In this document: positions 15,701 to 23,326 of the stretch, piece after piece | Numbering within the stretch: the stretch's first letter is position 1 | Layout of the letters: each line of letters opens with the position of its first letter | Translations under genes and position numbers: made by a program | Assembly (NCBI GenBank): GCA_039180025.1 | Contig: JBCDDZ010000036.1 | Span: 1 to 27,683 of the forward strand | Source: Algisphaera sp039180025 | Lineage (GTDB): Bacteria; Planctomycetota; Phycisphaerae; Phycisphaerales; Phycisphaeraceae | Length of the DNA: 27,683 nt | Reading direction: 5' to 3' | Notes under the pieces: generated by a model | What the model was told of the DNA's origin: nothing | The model's database searches: none | What the model saw: the letters and a program-made list of their open reading frames with translations, nothing else

Positions 15701-15703
15701 GCC

Positions 15704-16933
15704 ATGGGTATCTATTCGTATCAGGCGTCCGACGGCGCCGCTGAGGTAATGCGGGGCACGCTGATCGCCGACACGCCACGCGAAGCGCGGAATCGGCTCC
15801 GCGACCAGGGGCTCAGCGTTCTCGAAGTCGAGGAAGATGCGACATCGTCGACACCGCAAGGTTCGACGCTCTTGAATCTACTGGGTAAAGCGGCGTGCCG
15901 GCGGCCCGACACCTCGGGTTTTCTCCGCGAGTTGGCGACCCTACTGGAGGTGGGGGCCCCGATGCTCGAGGCGCTCGGCACAGCCCTGCATCCACAACGC
16001 GGCGGCCTGAACGGCGTGTTATTGAGATTGCGAGAACGGGTGGCTACCGGGGCATCACTGGCCGAGGCGATGGGCGAAGCGCGTCTCCACGGCCGCCCGG
16101 TGTTCGATGAGGTCACCGTCGCCATGACCCAAGTCGGCGAAGATGCCGGCAACCTCGGTGACGTGCTCAACGAGGTTGCGCTTTACGCCGAGCGTGGCCG
16201 ACAGTTCAAGAACCGGCTCACCTCAGCGCTAGCGTACCCCGCCGTTGTGTTGCTGACCGGCCTCGGGGTCAGCGTGTTCCTGATGACGTATGTGGTGCCG
16301 GGGCTGCTGGAATCGCTCACCGAATCGGGGCGGCCGCTGCCTTGGATTACGCGAGTGGTGAAGGGCGGGAGCGACTTTTTGGTCGGCTACGGCTGGGTGT
16401 TCGCCATCGCCTCGGGGGCGTCCATCGCAGCGGGAGTGCTCGTGCATCGCTCACCCCGAGGCCGCTACAAGCTCCACGGCTTACTGTTGCGGCTTCCGGG
16501 AGTCGGCGATGTGATACGGAAGCAGGCGGTGGTACGGATATCGTTTGTTCTTTCGACGCTCATACGAAGCGGCGTGGGGTTCGAGCGGGCGATCGGAATC
16601 GCTCAGCGCTCGACACAGAATCTGGTGCTGCGCCGGGCACTAAAAAATTGCGAAACCGCTGTCCACGAAGGCCGCGACCTTGGACCCGCCCTCGAGTCTT
16701 CGGGAAGTTTCCCCGGGGCGGTCGTGCAGGTGTTTACGCTCGGCCAGGCCAGCGGACGTTTGGAAGACATGCTCGACCGGTTGGCCGACAGCTACCACCG
16801 GCAGGTCAATACCCTTACCGACCGGCTCACCGCGCTGATCGAGCCGGTGCTCATCTTGGTTCTAGCCGTCGTGGTCGGCGCGATCGCGTTTGCCACGATC
16901 CTTCCCATCCTGGAGATCGGCAATGCTCTTTAA
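15704..16933 (+). CDS. gspF: Type II secretion inner-membrane platform protein GspF
   Basis: GspF (409 aa, the usual length) is the polytopic membrane platform on which GspE acts. ATG 15704 sits three bases after the gspE stop, with GGGAGG inside the end of gspE as ribosome site. Two T2SSF domains are seen at about 65-195 and 270-400. The first contains FLRELATLLEVGAPMLEAL and QVGEDAGNLGDVLNEVALY. The second contains VLSTLIRSGVGFERAIGIA and LGQASGRLEDMLDRLADSY. Three hydrophobic segments follow the family pattern: YPAVVLLTGLGVSVFLMTYV, FLVGYGWVFAIASGASIAAG and PVLILVLAVVVGAIAFATIL. The N-terminal YSYQASDGAAEVMRGTL is the typical GspF opening. Its end overlaps gspG by 11 bases. Confidence 0.95.
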   Translation: MGIYSYQASDGAAEVMRGTLIADTPREARNRLRDQGLSVLEVEEDATSSTPQGSTLLNLLGKAACRRPDTSGFLRELATLLEVGAPMLEALGTALHPQRGGLNGVLLRLRERVATGASLAEAMGEARLHGRPVFDEVTVAMTQVGEDAGNLGDVLNEVALYAERGRQFKNRLTSALAYPAVVLLTGLGVSVFLMTYVVPGLLESLTESGRPLPWITRVVKGGSDFLVGYGWVFAIASGASIAAGVLVHRSPRGRYKLHGLLLRLPGVGDVIRKQAVVRISFVLSTLIRSGVGFERAIGIAQRSTQNLVLRRALKNCETAVHEGRDLGPALESSGSFPGAVVQVFTLGQASGRLEDMLDRLADSYHRQVNTLTDRLTALIEPVLILVLAVVVGAIAFATILPILEIGNAL

Positions 16934-17435
16934 AACCGCCTCGCTGCATGAGCTGCAGAGCAAAACAAATCCACCCACGCGGCGGCTTCCCGGGGTGCGT
17001 CTCCGGCATGCTCCGGGCTTTAGCCTCGTCGAGATCATGGTCGTTCTGGTCATCATCGGGCTGCTGGCGGGGCTCGTCGGGGTCAATGTGCGTGGCTACC
17101 TCGTCAAAGCCAAACGCAACGCCGCGACCGCCGAGATCGCCACCATCTGTGATGCGTTAGAAGCTTTCTATACGGAGTACGACCGCTATCCCAGCAACGA
17201 TGAGGGCCTCCTGGTGCTGACCGAACCTAGTGAACGGCTGCCCGAACCGTTACTCGATCGCGAGCCAGTCGACCCGTGGGGGCGGGCTTATATCTATAAC
17301 CAACCGGGACGCGAGGGGGCTTACGAAGTGATGAGTCTCGGGGCCGACGGCCGCGAAGGTGGCGACTCCAAAACCGCTGACGCGGACCTGGGCAACTGGG
17401 ATTTCGATACCCGTGACTTGGAGCCGGCCCTATGA
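16923..17435 (+). CDS. gspG: Type II secretion major pseudopilin GspG
   Basis: This is the main subunit of the pseudopilus piston. I start it at ATG 16923, overlapping the gspF stop by 11 bases (170 aa). A start at 16890 would lengthen the leader. The leader is long and basic (32 residues) and ends at the prepilin peptidase site PG/FSLVEIMVVLVIIGLLAG, with Gly -1, Phe +1 and Glu +5. The mature domain is of normal GspG size and has the family features LEAFYTEYDRYPSNDEGL, VDPWGRAYIYN and SLGADGREGG, ending with NWDFDTRD. The Asp-rich loop near 150-165 is where GspG proteins bind calcium. Processing requires a prepilin peptidase encoded elsewhere. Confidence 0.95.
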   Translation: MLFKTASLHELQSKTNPPTRRLPGVRLRHAPGFSLVEIMVVLVIIGLLAGLVGVNVRGYLVKAKRNAATAEIATICDALEAFYTEYDRYPSNDEGLLVLTEPSERLPEPLLDREPVDPWGRAYIYNQPGREGAYEVMSLGADGREGGDSKTADADLGNWDFDTRDLEPAL

Positions 17436-18037
17436 ACCCCAATGCGCCCCGCAAGAGAACGGCCACAGCGTGCCGCCGACGCCAATGCGCCCTCTTTCAG
17501 AGCCGCAGACGGGAGCGGGGGCAGGCGTTTACGCTGATTGAAGTGGCGGTGTGCCTGTTGATCTTTGGCTTACTGACGGGCACCGCGGCGTTGTCGCTGC
17601 GTGGCCTGCAACGCAACGTGGATATCGACGCTTGGGTCGAGCGGGCCGTGCAGCTCGATCACCAGACCCGGCGGCGGGCCGAACAGCAAGGTCGCCCGTG
17701 GCGTGTGGTGGTTGATCTGACGCAGCAGTCACTTTGGGCTGAGCCGGTCGAAGAATTAATCGATTTCCGGGGCGCTCAGCTCAGAGTTCCCCGCGGCTGG
17801 ACCCTGCGCGAAACGTATACGAGCGGCGATCAGGCCGCGGTAACCGCATCAACCACGGCCACAACGCGGCAGGTCGTGTTGCTGTGTTCTACCCAGGGCG
17901 TGATGCCGACCTACGCCCTGCGACTTAGCAACGAGCATAAGCAGCACCGCGGGCTGCTGATCGTCGGCGGCAGCGGACAACAGATTGAACTTCAGGATGA
18001 ACAAACCATCGAAAACCTCTTCGCCGCTTTGCGTTAG
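17432..18037 (+). CDS. gspH: Minor pseudopilin GspH
   Basis: ATG 17432 overlaps the gspG stop in an ATGA junction (201 aa). A 32-residue Arg-rich leader precedes QA/FTLIEVAVCLLIFGLLTG. Glu +5 is present but position -1 is Ala instead of the near-invariant Gly. The mature part is beta-rich, with VVVDLTQQSLWAEPVEEL and ELQDEQTIENLFAAL. GspH is assigned from position between GspG and GspI, size and the H-like N-terminal helix. Minor pseudopilins H, I, J and K form the tip that starts pseudopilus assembly. A weakly similar minor type IV pilin cannot be excluded. Confidence 0.8.
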   Translation: MNPNAPRKRTATACRRRQCALFQSRRRERGQAFTLIEVAVCLLIFGLLTGTAALSLRGLQRNVDIDAWVERAVQLDHQTRRRAEQQGRPWRVVVDLTQQSLWAEPVEELIDFRGAQLRVPRGWTLRETYTSGDQAAVTASTTATTRQVVLLCSTQGVMPTYALRLSNEHKQHRGLLIVGGSGQQIELQDEQTIENLFAALR

Positions 18038-18494
18038 GCGGTCGGGCATGACGATGATCGAAGTCGTCGCCAGCCTTGCGCTGCTTGGTGGTCTGCTCGG
18101 GGCCGCGGTCGTGGCTAAAGGCAAACTGAGCCGCCAGTGGCAGATCGCACAAGACCGCGCCGAGGCGGTCGCGTTACTCGATACCCAGGTTGCGGCTTGG
18201 CACCGCGGGACAGATTCGGACAGATCTGGCGGTGCGGTTCAAACGATTCCAGAGCATGAGATCGCACTGCACGAAAGCGGGCCGCTGGGCGACGCCGGCT
18301 GGGAATGGCGGGCCCAGGAACTCACCCCCGACGAGATGCCGGCCCTGCCGATCATCCGTTTCACCGCCCATGACCTCAACGATGAGACGTTGGCCACGAT
18401 CGATGTCTTCGCGTCTCCCGAACCGTCTTCCGAACGGCCAACGCTTCTTTCGGCCGCTTCCTGTGATCCCGCGTATCGGGGAGTAGCCCGATGA
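17997..18494 (+). CDS. gspI: Minor pseudopilin GspI
   Basis: I favour ATG 17997, which overlaps gspH by 41 bases and gives 165 aa. A TTG at 17985 is possible. The leader ends RRSG/MTMIEVVASLALLGGLLG with Gly -1 and Glu +5, an exact prepilin site. The body is short for a pseudopilin and has GWEWRAQEL and IIRFTAHDLNDETLATIDV, in keeping with the GspI beta-sheet. The assignment relies on this motif and on its position before GspJ. Its stop overlaps the gspJ start as ATGA. Confidence 0.75.
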   Translation: MNKPSKTSSPLCVRRSGMTMIEVVASLALLGGLLGAAVVAKGKLSRQWQIAQDRAEAVALLDTQVAAWHRGTDSDRSGGAVQTIPEHEIALHESGPLGDAGWEWRAQELTPDEMPALPIIRFTAHDLNDETLATIDVFASPEPSSERPTLLSAASCDPAYRGVAR

Positions 18495-19102
18495 CAGCAA
18501 GCCGACACCGCGGCCTGACGCTGATCGAACTGCTCGCCGCCACCGCATTGGCGGCTTTGCTGATGGTCACCTTGTTACAGGTCATCCAGACCACCGGCCG
18601 ATCCCGCGCGGCGATGGACACCATCCAACTCGAAGGTAGCGCGTGGCGAGCGCGGCTGACCGGCGTTATGCAAGCCGACCTGAACCACTCCCGCCGCGCC
18701 GCCTGGGATGGGCAGCAGCTGCTCATCGAAGGCTGGAACGGTTGGCAGCGCTCGACCCGCGAACCCGCTCACGAGCCGGCCCACACGGTCTACCGCTTCA
18801 TCGAAACGCCCGCACCCTCCACCACCGGCTACTTGCTCGTCCGTGAGCAACGCGACCTGCTCGACCTGGGCCAACAACGCCCCACCCAAGAACTGCTGGC
18901 GGCCGGGATCACACGCTGGGACTTCACCCCCGCCCCCGGAAGTCTCGATGACCCAGCTCCCGAAAACCACAACACCTTCGCGAGCCTCTCTCTCCCCGGA
19001 GATCATACGTTCTCAGTTTTGACACTGACATTTAACGACAGCGAACCCTTACGCATCGTCCTGCCCGCCGTTCCAGAAGATGAAACCTGGGGGGCACCGT
19101 GA
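18491..19102 (+). CDS. gspJ: Minor pseudopilin GspJ
   Basis: ATG 18491 overlaps the gspI stop. The protein has 203 aa with a short leader of eight residues and the prepilin site HRG/LTLIELLAATALAALLMV (Gly -1, Glu +5). Downstream, WRARLTGVMQADLNHSRRAAW matches the GspJ pattern of a long helix followed by a segment that binds the tip partners. FIETPAPSTTGYLLVREQRD and ITRWDFTPAPGSL belong to the beta domain. In the known system GspJ joins GspI and GspK at the pseudopilus tip. The end overlaps gspK by four bases. Confidence 0.8.
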   Translation: MTASRHRGLTLIELLAATALAALLMVTLLQVIQTTGRSRAAMDTIQLEGSAWRARLTGVMQADLNHSRRAAWDGQQLLIEGWNGWQRSTREPAHEPAHTVYRFIETPAPSTTGYLLVREQRDLLDLGQQRPTQELLAAGITRWDFTPAPGSLDDPAPENHNTFASLSLPGDHTFSVLTLTFNDSEPLRIVLPAVPEDETWGAP

Positions 19103-19998
19103 AAGCCGCCGCCTCCCGCCACCACCGGGGCTACGTCCTGCTGCTGACGCTGGTCCTACTGGCCATGGTCGCCACGGGGCTAGCGGGGATCGCCCGACGT
19201 AGCCACGCCGCGGCGCTCGAAGCCAACCGACTCGAACGCGATGCCCAGCGCCGTTGGCTCGCGACTAGTGCCCGGCAACTCCTCCCCGAAGCCGACCAAC
19301 TCCTCATCGCATGGAACGAAGCAAGCGCCACCTCCTCCGCTTCCGCTCGCGCGGAATTCGACCTGGGCCACCACCGCGTCTCGCTGACCCTTGGCGATGA
19401 GCAGGCCAAGGCAAACCTCAACACCTTATGGACCCGGTACGATCCCGCGGTTGTCCGGGCCAAGGCCACCGCCCTTGCCGCCAGTTCGCGGAACGGGTCT
19501 GGCTCCACACCGCACCTCCGGCCGATCGGGGCGTTCGAGGCCAAGGCAGCCGGAACCTCGCTTGACTGGCCCGCTTTCGTTTCGCTAGAGCAGGTTCTTA
19601 CGGCCGACGGTCTACACCGTCTGTTGCAAACCCCCTCGCCTGAAACCTCGCTGCTGGACTACGTCACGCTCTGGGGCGGCGGACGCCTTCGGATTGATCG
19701 CGCGTCCCGTCCTGCCCTCGAAGCGGTACTTACCCCGCTGCTCTCGCCCGGCCAGGTCGATCGATTTCTGGCCGAGCGATTCGAGAACCCGCCGCTCGGA
19801 TCACGGGTCACCGACGTGTCGGGCCTGCGGTTGACCGACCGCCAACGCGAACAACTCACCGGCTATATCACCGCCAAATCTTCGTGTTTTAGCGTCAGGC
19901 TCCGGCTCGACGATCAGCGGAGAATCTACACCCACTTAGCCGTACGCCAAAAAGCCGTCGGGTCGTCCGAAGCCTCGACCCTTCGATTCGACTGGTAA
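19099..19998 (+). CDS. gspK: Minor pseudopilin GspK
   Basis: The start is GTG 19099 in a GTGA overlap with gspJ (299 aa). The prepilin site is HHRG/YVLLLTLVLLAMVATGL. Glu +5 is absent, which is normal for GspK, the pseudopilin that caps the tip. DEQAKANLNTL at 100-110 is the conserved DExxKxNxN-like segment of the family. The large inserted helical domain at about 120-260, with FVSLEQVLTADGLHRLL and VTDVSGLRLTDRQREQLTGY, matches the helix-hairpin-helix lobe. The protein ends six bases before the GspC-like gene. Confidence 0.9.
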   Translation: MKAAASRHHRGYVLLLTLVLLAMVATGLAGIARRSHAAALEANRLERDAQRRWLATSARQLLPEADQLLIAWNEASATSSASARAEFDLGHHRVSLTLGDEQAKANLNTLWTRYDPAVVRAKATALAASSRNGSGSTPHLRPIGAFEAKAAGTSLDWPAFVSLEQVLTADGLHRLLQTPSPETSLLDYVTLWGGGRLRIDRASRPALEAVLTPLLSPGQVDRFLAERFENPPLGSRVTDVSGLRLTDRQREQLTGYITAKSSCFSVRLRLDDQRRIYTHLAVRQKAVGSSEASTLRFDW

Positions 19999-20003
19999 CC
20001 CTG

Positions 20004-20537
20004 ATGACACTCTCGATCCGCACTCAACGCCGATTTTACCACGCCCTGACCATGGTCTGCGGGCTCGGTATGGCTGCCGTGTGGGCTACGGCTTGGCCGT
20101 CTCTGCGTAAGCCAGGGGCCGAGCCCGGGTCGGCCGACCCATCAAGCAGCACCGCCCGCACCTCCACCGCACTCGACCACGCCGGGCAGCCTTTGCTTCA
20201 AACTGAAGACGCCCTGACCCTCGACACTTTCCGCGATCCGGCGGTCGGCTGGGACCGACCGCTCCGCGGTCCGCTCTACGACCCGCCCCCACCGCCGCCG
20301 CCGGAAGCAGTGCCCCCACCGCCCCTGCGGATCAAACTGTTGGGCACCATCATCGAACCGCCTTTGGAGAACGGCCAAGAGACTTCGCAGGCGATTTTGC
20401 TCACCGCCTCCGGGCAAGTTGAGCTGCACCGTGTGGGCGCAGCCATCGATGATGCCACTCTGATCTCTATCGATCACGACGCGGTGATCGTCCGCTTCCA
20501 CGGTCAAACGCTCACCCTCCACCCCGCCGCCCAGTGA
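20004..20537 (+). CDS. GspC-like inner-membrane HR-domain protein
   Basis: A 177-residue bitopic protein starting at ATG 20004. A short basic cytoplasmic tail is followed by one membrane segment at about 14-31 (ALTMVCGLGMAAVWATAW). A proline-rich linker (93-107, mostly Pro) follows. A C-terminal beta domain at 108-175 (IKLLGTIIEPP, AILLTASGQVELHRVGAAID, ATLISIDHDAVIVRFHGQTL) has the pattern of the homology region of GspC or of PilP, which contacts the secretin N0 domain. There is no PDZ or coiled-coil domain after HR, so this is a minimal GspC. It is encoded after gspK instead of before gspD. The stop overlaps the gspL start. Confidence 0.75.
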   Translation: MTLSIRTQRRFYHALTMVCGLGMAAVWATAWPSLRKPGAEPGSADPSSSTARTSTALDHAGQPLLQTEDALTLDTFRDPAVGWDRPLRGPLYDPPPPPPPEAVPPPPLRIKLLGTIIEPPLENGQETSQAILLTASGQVELHRVGAAIDDATLISIDHDAVIVRFHGQTLTLHPAAQ

Positions 20538-22063
20538 CCCCCATGAAGACTGTCTGGACCACACTACTGATTCGCGATAACGCTTGGGTGATCGGCCTCA
20601 GCGACGGCAGCGCAGCGCGCGTTATCGAACTGCCGTTTGACTCGGCGGACACGTCGGCCCAGTCAAAAGTCGACCTCGCTCTCGATCAGATCAAACGAAC
20701 TGACGCCCGGATCGGCCCGCTCGTCCTCGGGCTGCCCTCGGCCTGGTGCCTCGCGGCCGCTGTTCCCACCGACGGCCTTCAACGACGCCAACGTCATCAG
20801 GGCCTCATCTACCGGCTCGAAGAACGCCTACCCATCAATGCCGAGGACTTCACCGCCAACTTCACCGCCCCCGGAAACGCTCTTCGAACGTCCCGCGAAA
20901 GTGCCTCCGGAGCGACCCCTGGGAACCATAAACAAACAAGCGTGCTGGGCGTGGCGGTTCGCCACGAGCGGGTCGCACCGATCCTCGAAGCCCTCGAAAC
21001 CAAAGGGCTCAACGTCGCCCACTTGACCCCGACCACGTGGCTGGCTCACGCCGCCCTCGAACCGCAGCGTCTGCCCGATGGCTCCAATCACCGCCTCGCC
21101 GCCTTGGCCTCGGGCCCGGAAACCTGTGACCTTTTCCTCTGCGAATACGGCCGGATCACCCGCTGGCGTCATGTCCACCGTGATCTCCGGGCGCTCAACG
21201 CCGAACGGCAGGTACTCGCCGGCCATCTCGACCGGCGTGAGGTAGCGGTGGCCGCGGTTGGCCTCACAGATGCCGAGCGCCAAACCCTGTCGTCTGAAGC
21301 ACCCCCCTTGCCCACGGCGAAGATGGACGGCCCCGGTCAGGATACCGATAGCCTCGCGGTCGCCCATGCCACTGAACTACTTAAGCAAGATCAGGCACCT
21401 GCGCTCGATCTGCGCTGCGGCACGCTCTCGGGCCGTGGGATGTGGCCCCGTATCGCCGGACCCGCCATCAGTGCGGTGGCTGCCGCCGCCCTGCTACTTC
21501 TTTCCTTCGGGGGGCTTAATACCTGGCGAGCCTACCAAGCCACCTCGGCCGCCGAGACCCACGATCAAGCCCAAATCACACTCTACCGCCAGACGTTCCC
21601 TGGCCAGCGGGTACCCGCGGCCGTGCTGTCGCGCTTCCGCAGCGAAGCGGCCAAAGCCAAGGGCCTGACCGGCGACAGTGATACGCTGCCCCCGCCCGCA
21701 CGCACGCTCGCCGACCTCCGCGATGTACTCACCGGCCTCTCCGTATCAACCGCCCCTTCCGCAAGAAACACGCGCAGTCCTTCCGGGGCTGAGCGGATGC
21801 GTTTCCGCGTGGACGAGCTCCGGATCGAACCGCGACGCTTATACCTCGACGGACGGGTCCGCTCACACGCCGATGCCGACCGCCTCGTCGCTGGGCTCCA
21901 GGCGACCGTTGACTACACCCTGGATGCCCCCCGCACCCAAAACCTCGGCTCCCGCCCCGAAAACCGTCGTAACGACCGCGGCAACCACGAAAAAGTACAG
22001 ACCGCAGTAAAACCCGTCGTCACCCTTACCCTCACCGGCCACCGCGCGGAAGACCCGTCATGA
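20534..22063 (+). CDS. gspL: Type II secretion assembly-platform protein GspL
   Basis: The start is GTG 20534, overlapping the previous stop as GTGA (509 aa). ATG 20543 is a close alternative. Residues 1-300 form an actin-fold cytoplasmic domain as in GspL/PilM, with GPLVLGLPSAWCLAAAVP, RRQRHQGLIYRLEERLPIN and VLGVAVRHERVAPILEAL. In the family it recruits GspE. One membrane helix follows at about 313-331 (AISAVAAAALLLLSFGGL). The periplasmic remainder ends in a ferredoxin-like segment (RVDELRIEPRRLYLDGRVRS, HADADRLVAGLQATVDY). The Thr- and Asn-rich stretch near 470-490 looks unstructured. The context between GspC-like and GspM proteins supports the call. Confidence 0.85.
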   Translation: MTPMKTVWTTLLIRDNAWVIGLSDGSAARVIELPFDSADTSAQSKVDLALDQIKRTDARIGPLVLGLPSAWCLAAAVPTDGLQRRQRHQGLIYRLEERLPINAEDFTANFTAPGNALRTSRESASGATPGNHKQTSVLGVAVRHERVAPILEALETKGLNVAHLTPTTWLAHAALEPQRLPDGSNHRLAALASGPETCDLFLCEYGRITRWRHVHRDLRALNAERQVLAGHLDRREVAVAAVGLTDAERQTLSSEAPPLPTAKMDGPGQDTDSLAVAHATELLKQDQAPALDLRCGTLSGRGMWPRIAGPAISAVAAAALLLLSFGGLNTWRAYQATSAAETHDQAQITLYRQTFPGQRVPAAVLSRFRSEAAKAKGLTGDSDTLPPPARTLADLRDVLTGLSVSTAPSARNTRSPSGAERMRFRVDELRIEPRRLYLDGRVRSHADADRLVAGLQATVDYTLDAPRTQNLGSRPENRRNDRGNHEKVQTAVKPVVTLTLTGHRAEDPS

Positions 22064-22620
22064 TTGGTAACACGCAAACCGGATGGTGGGGGATGACCGG
22101 CCTCTTGCTCGCCGCAGGCTTTGCTGGGTGGTCGATGCTGCACCTCGACCAGGCACGAACGCAGCAGCGGGCCGCCGCGACCCAGCTCGCCTCCGCACAA
22201 CGATACACCCAGACGATTCAAAAACACCGCGAAGCACCGACTCGGATCGCGGATCGTGAAATGCAGCTCACGCTGCTGGCCCGCCTCGTCGAACACGCCG
22301 CCGACGAAGCTGGTGTCTCTCGACAAAAGCTCGATCGGATCTGGCCCCAGCCGCCCCGGCGGGTCAGCGACAGCCCTTACCTCCGCAAATCCACGCAAAT
22401 CGTCGTCCGCGAGATCACCCTACCGCAGGCCGTGACCTTCCTGCATCAACTCACGAATACCCGTGATGTCTCGCTCAGCCTCGATACCCTCCGGCTCATC
22501 GCTTCACGAGAGGCCGAACGATCCAACGGCTCGCCCGAAACCTGGACCGTTGAAGCCGCCGTCAGCGAATTACTCTACCAACCACCCGCGGCCCGTCATC
22601 GCGTCGCTCAACGGAACTGA
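22060..22620 (+). CDS. gspM: Type II secretion platform protein GspM (PilO-like)
   Basis: ATG 22060 overlaps the gspL stop as ATGA (186 aa). One membrane helix at about 11-27 (GMTGLLLAAGFAGWSML) is followed by a periplasmic coiled coil rich in Gln and Ala (DQARTQQRAAATQLASAQRY). A ferredoxin-like domain follows, with STQIVVREITLPQAVTFLHQ and SLSLDTLRLIASREAE. This is the layout of GspM/PilO, which pairs with GspL in the inner membrane. The similarity is structural in kind, so the call leans on gene order. It ends six bases before the TPR lipoprotein gene. Confidence 0.75.
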   Translation: MIGNTQTGWWGMTGLLLAAGFAGWSMLHLDQARTQQRAAATQLASAQRYTQTIQKHREAPTRIADREMQLTLLARLVEHAADEAGVSRQKLDRIWPQPPRRVSDSPYLRKSTQIVVREITLPQAVTFLHQLTNTRDVSLSLDTLRLIASREAERSNGSPETWTVEAAVSELLYQPPAARHRVAQRN

Positions 22621-22626
22621 CCCACC

Positions 22627-23217
22627 ATGCCCCGAATATTCACCAGCCTGTTCATCTCTATTTCTTTGGCTACGGCCCTGTTGACAGGGAGCGGCTGCAC
22701 TGCCGGGAACACAGGCAAATACCACGTGGTCCAGGCTCAACGTTACGCCAATCCCGAAGCCGCCCGGGCTAAAAACGGCGCCGCTCTGGAGGCCCTTAAA
22801 CTCGACGATCTGAAGACCGCCGAACACCTACTCCGCGACGCAATCGTCGCCGACGTGAGCTTCGGCCCGGCGCACAACAATCTCGGCAAGGTCTACTTTG
22901 AGCAAGGCAAGCTCTACCTCGCCGCCTGGGAGTTTGAATACGCCATCAAACTCATGCCCCACCATCCCGAACCCAAGAACAACCTCGCCCTGGTTCTCGA
23001 AACCGTCCGCCGCTTCGACGAATCGATCACCCATTACGAAGCCGCCCTGGACCTCGAACCCGACAACCCCGAACTCCTCGGCAACCTGGCCCGAGCCAAG
23101 CTCCGCCGCGGCGATCCCCCCCAAGAAGTCAAGCAGTTGTTGTACGACGTGATCTTCAAAGACACCCGACCCGAATGGATCACCTGGGCAAAAAACGAGC
23201 TGGCACGCATCCCCTAG
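22627..23217 (+). CDS. TPR lipoprotein, possible secretin pilotin
   Basis: A 196-residue protein with a signal peptide ending LLTGSGC at Cys 24. This looks like a lipoprotein processing site, though Gly at -3 departs from the usual lipobox. Three to four TPR units follow from about residue 47 (GPAHNNLGKVYFEQGKLYLA, PKNNLALVLETVRRFDESI, ALDLEPDNPELLGNLARAK). Helical TPR lipoproteins of the PilF/PilW type help secretins reach and assemble in the outer membrane. Its place as last gene of the operon, six bases after gspM, suggests such a role here, but this is inference. An IS630 element begins at its stop codon. Confidence 0.8.
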   Translation: MPRIFTSLFISISLATALLTGSGCTAGNTGKYHVVQAQRYANPEAARAKNGAALEALKLDDLKTAEHLLRDAIVADVSFGPAHNNLGKVYFEQGKLYLAAWEFEYAIKLMPHHPEPKNNLALVLETVRRFDESITHYEAALDLEPDNPELLGNLARAKLRRGDPPQEVKQLLYDVIFKDTRPEWITWAKNELARIP

Positions 23218-23242
23218 AGCAATCTCAATCCAGCCATAGCGT
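23217..23242. repeat. IS630 left terminal inverted repeat
   Basis: It starts GAGCAATCTCAATCCAGCC, directly after the target TA. It matches the reverse complement of the right end at 23 of 26 positions (mismatches at positions 5, 6 and 20). Confidence 0.9.
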
Positions 23243-23326
23243 GCACGGCGCTTGTTCGGTTGCGCTGTCGGCATGATCGGATTAGCTTCTTGATCGGCTC
23301 TGATTCGGGGCCGGAAGGAGTTGACC

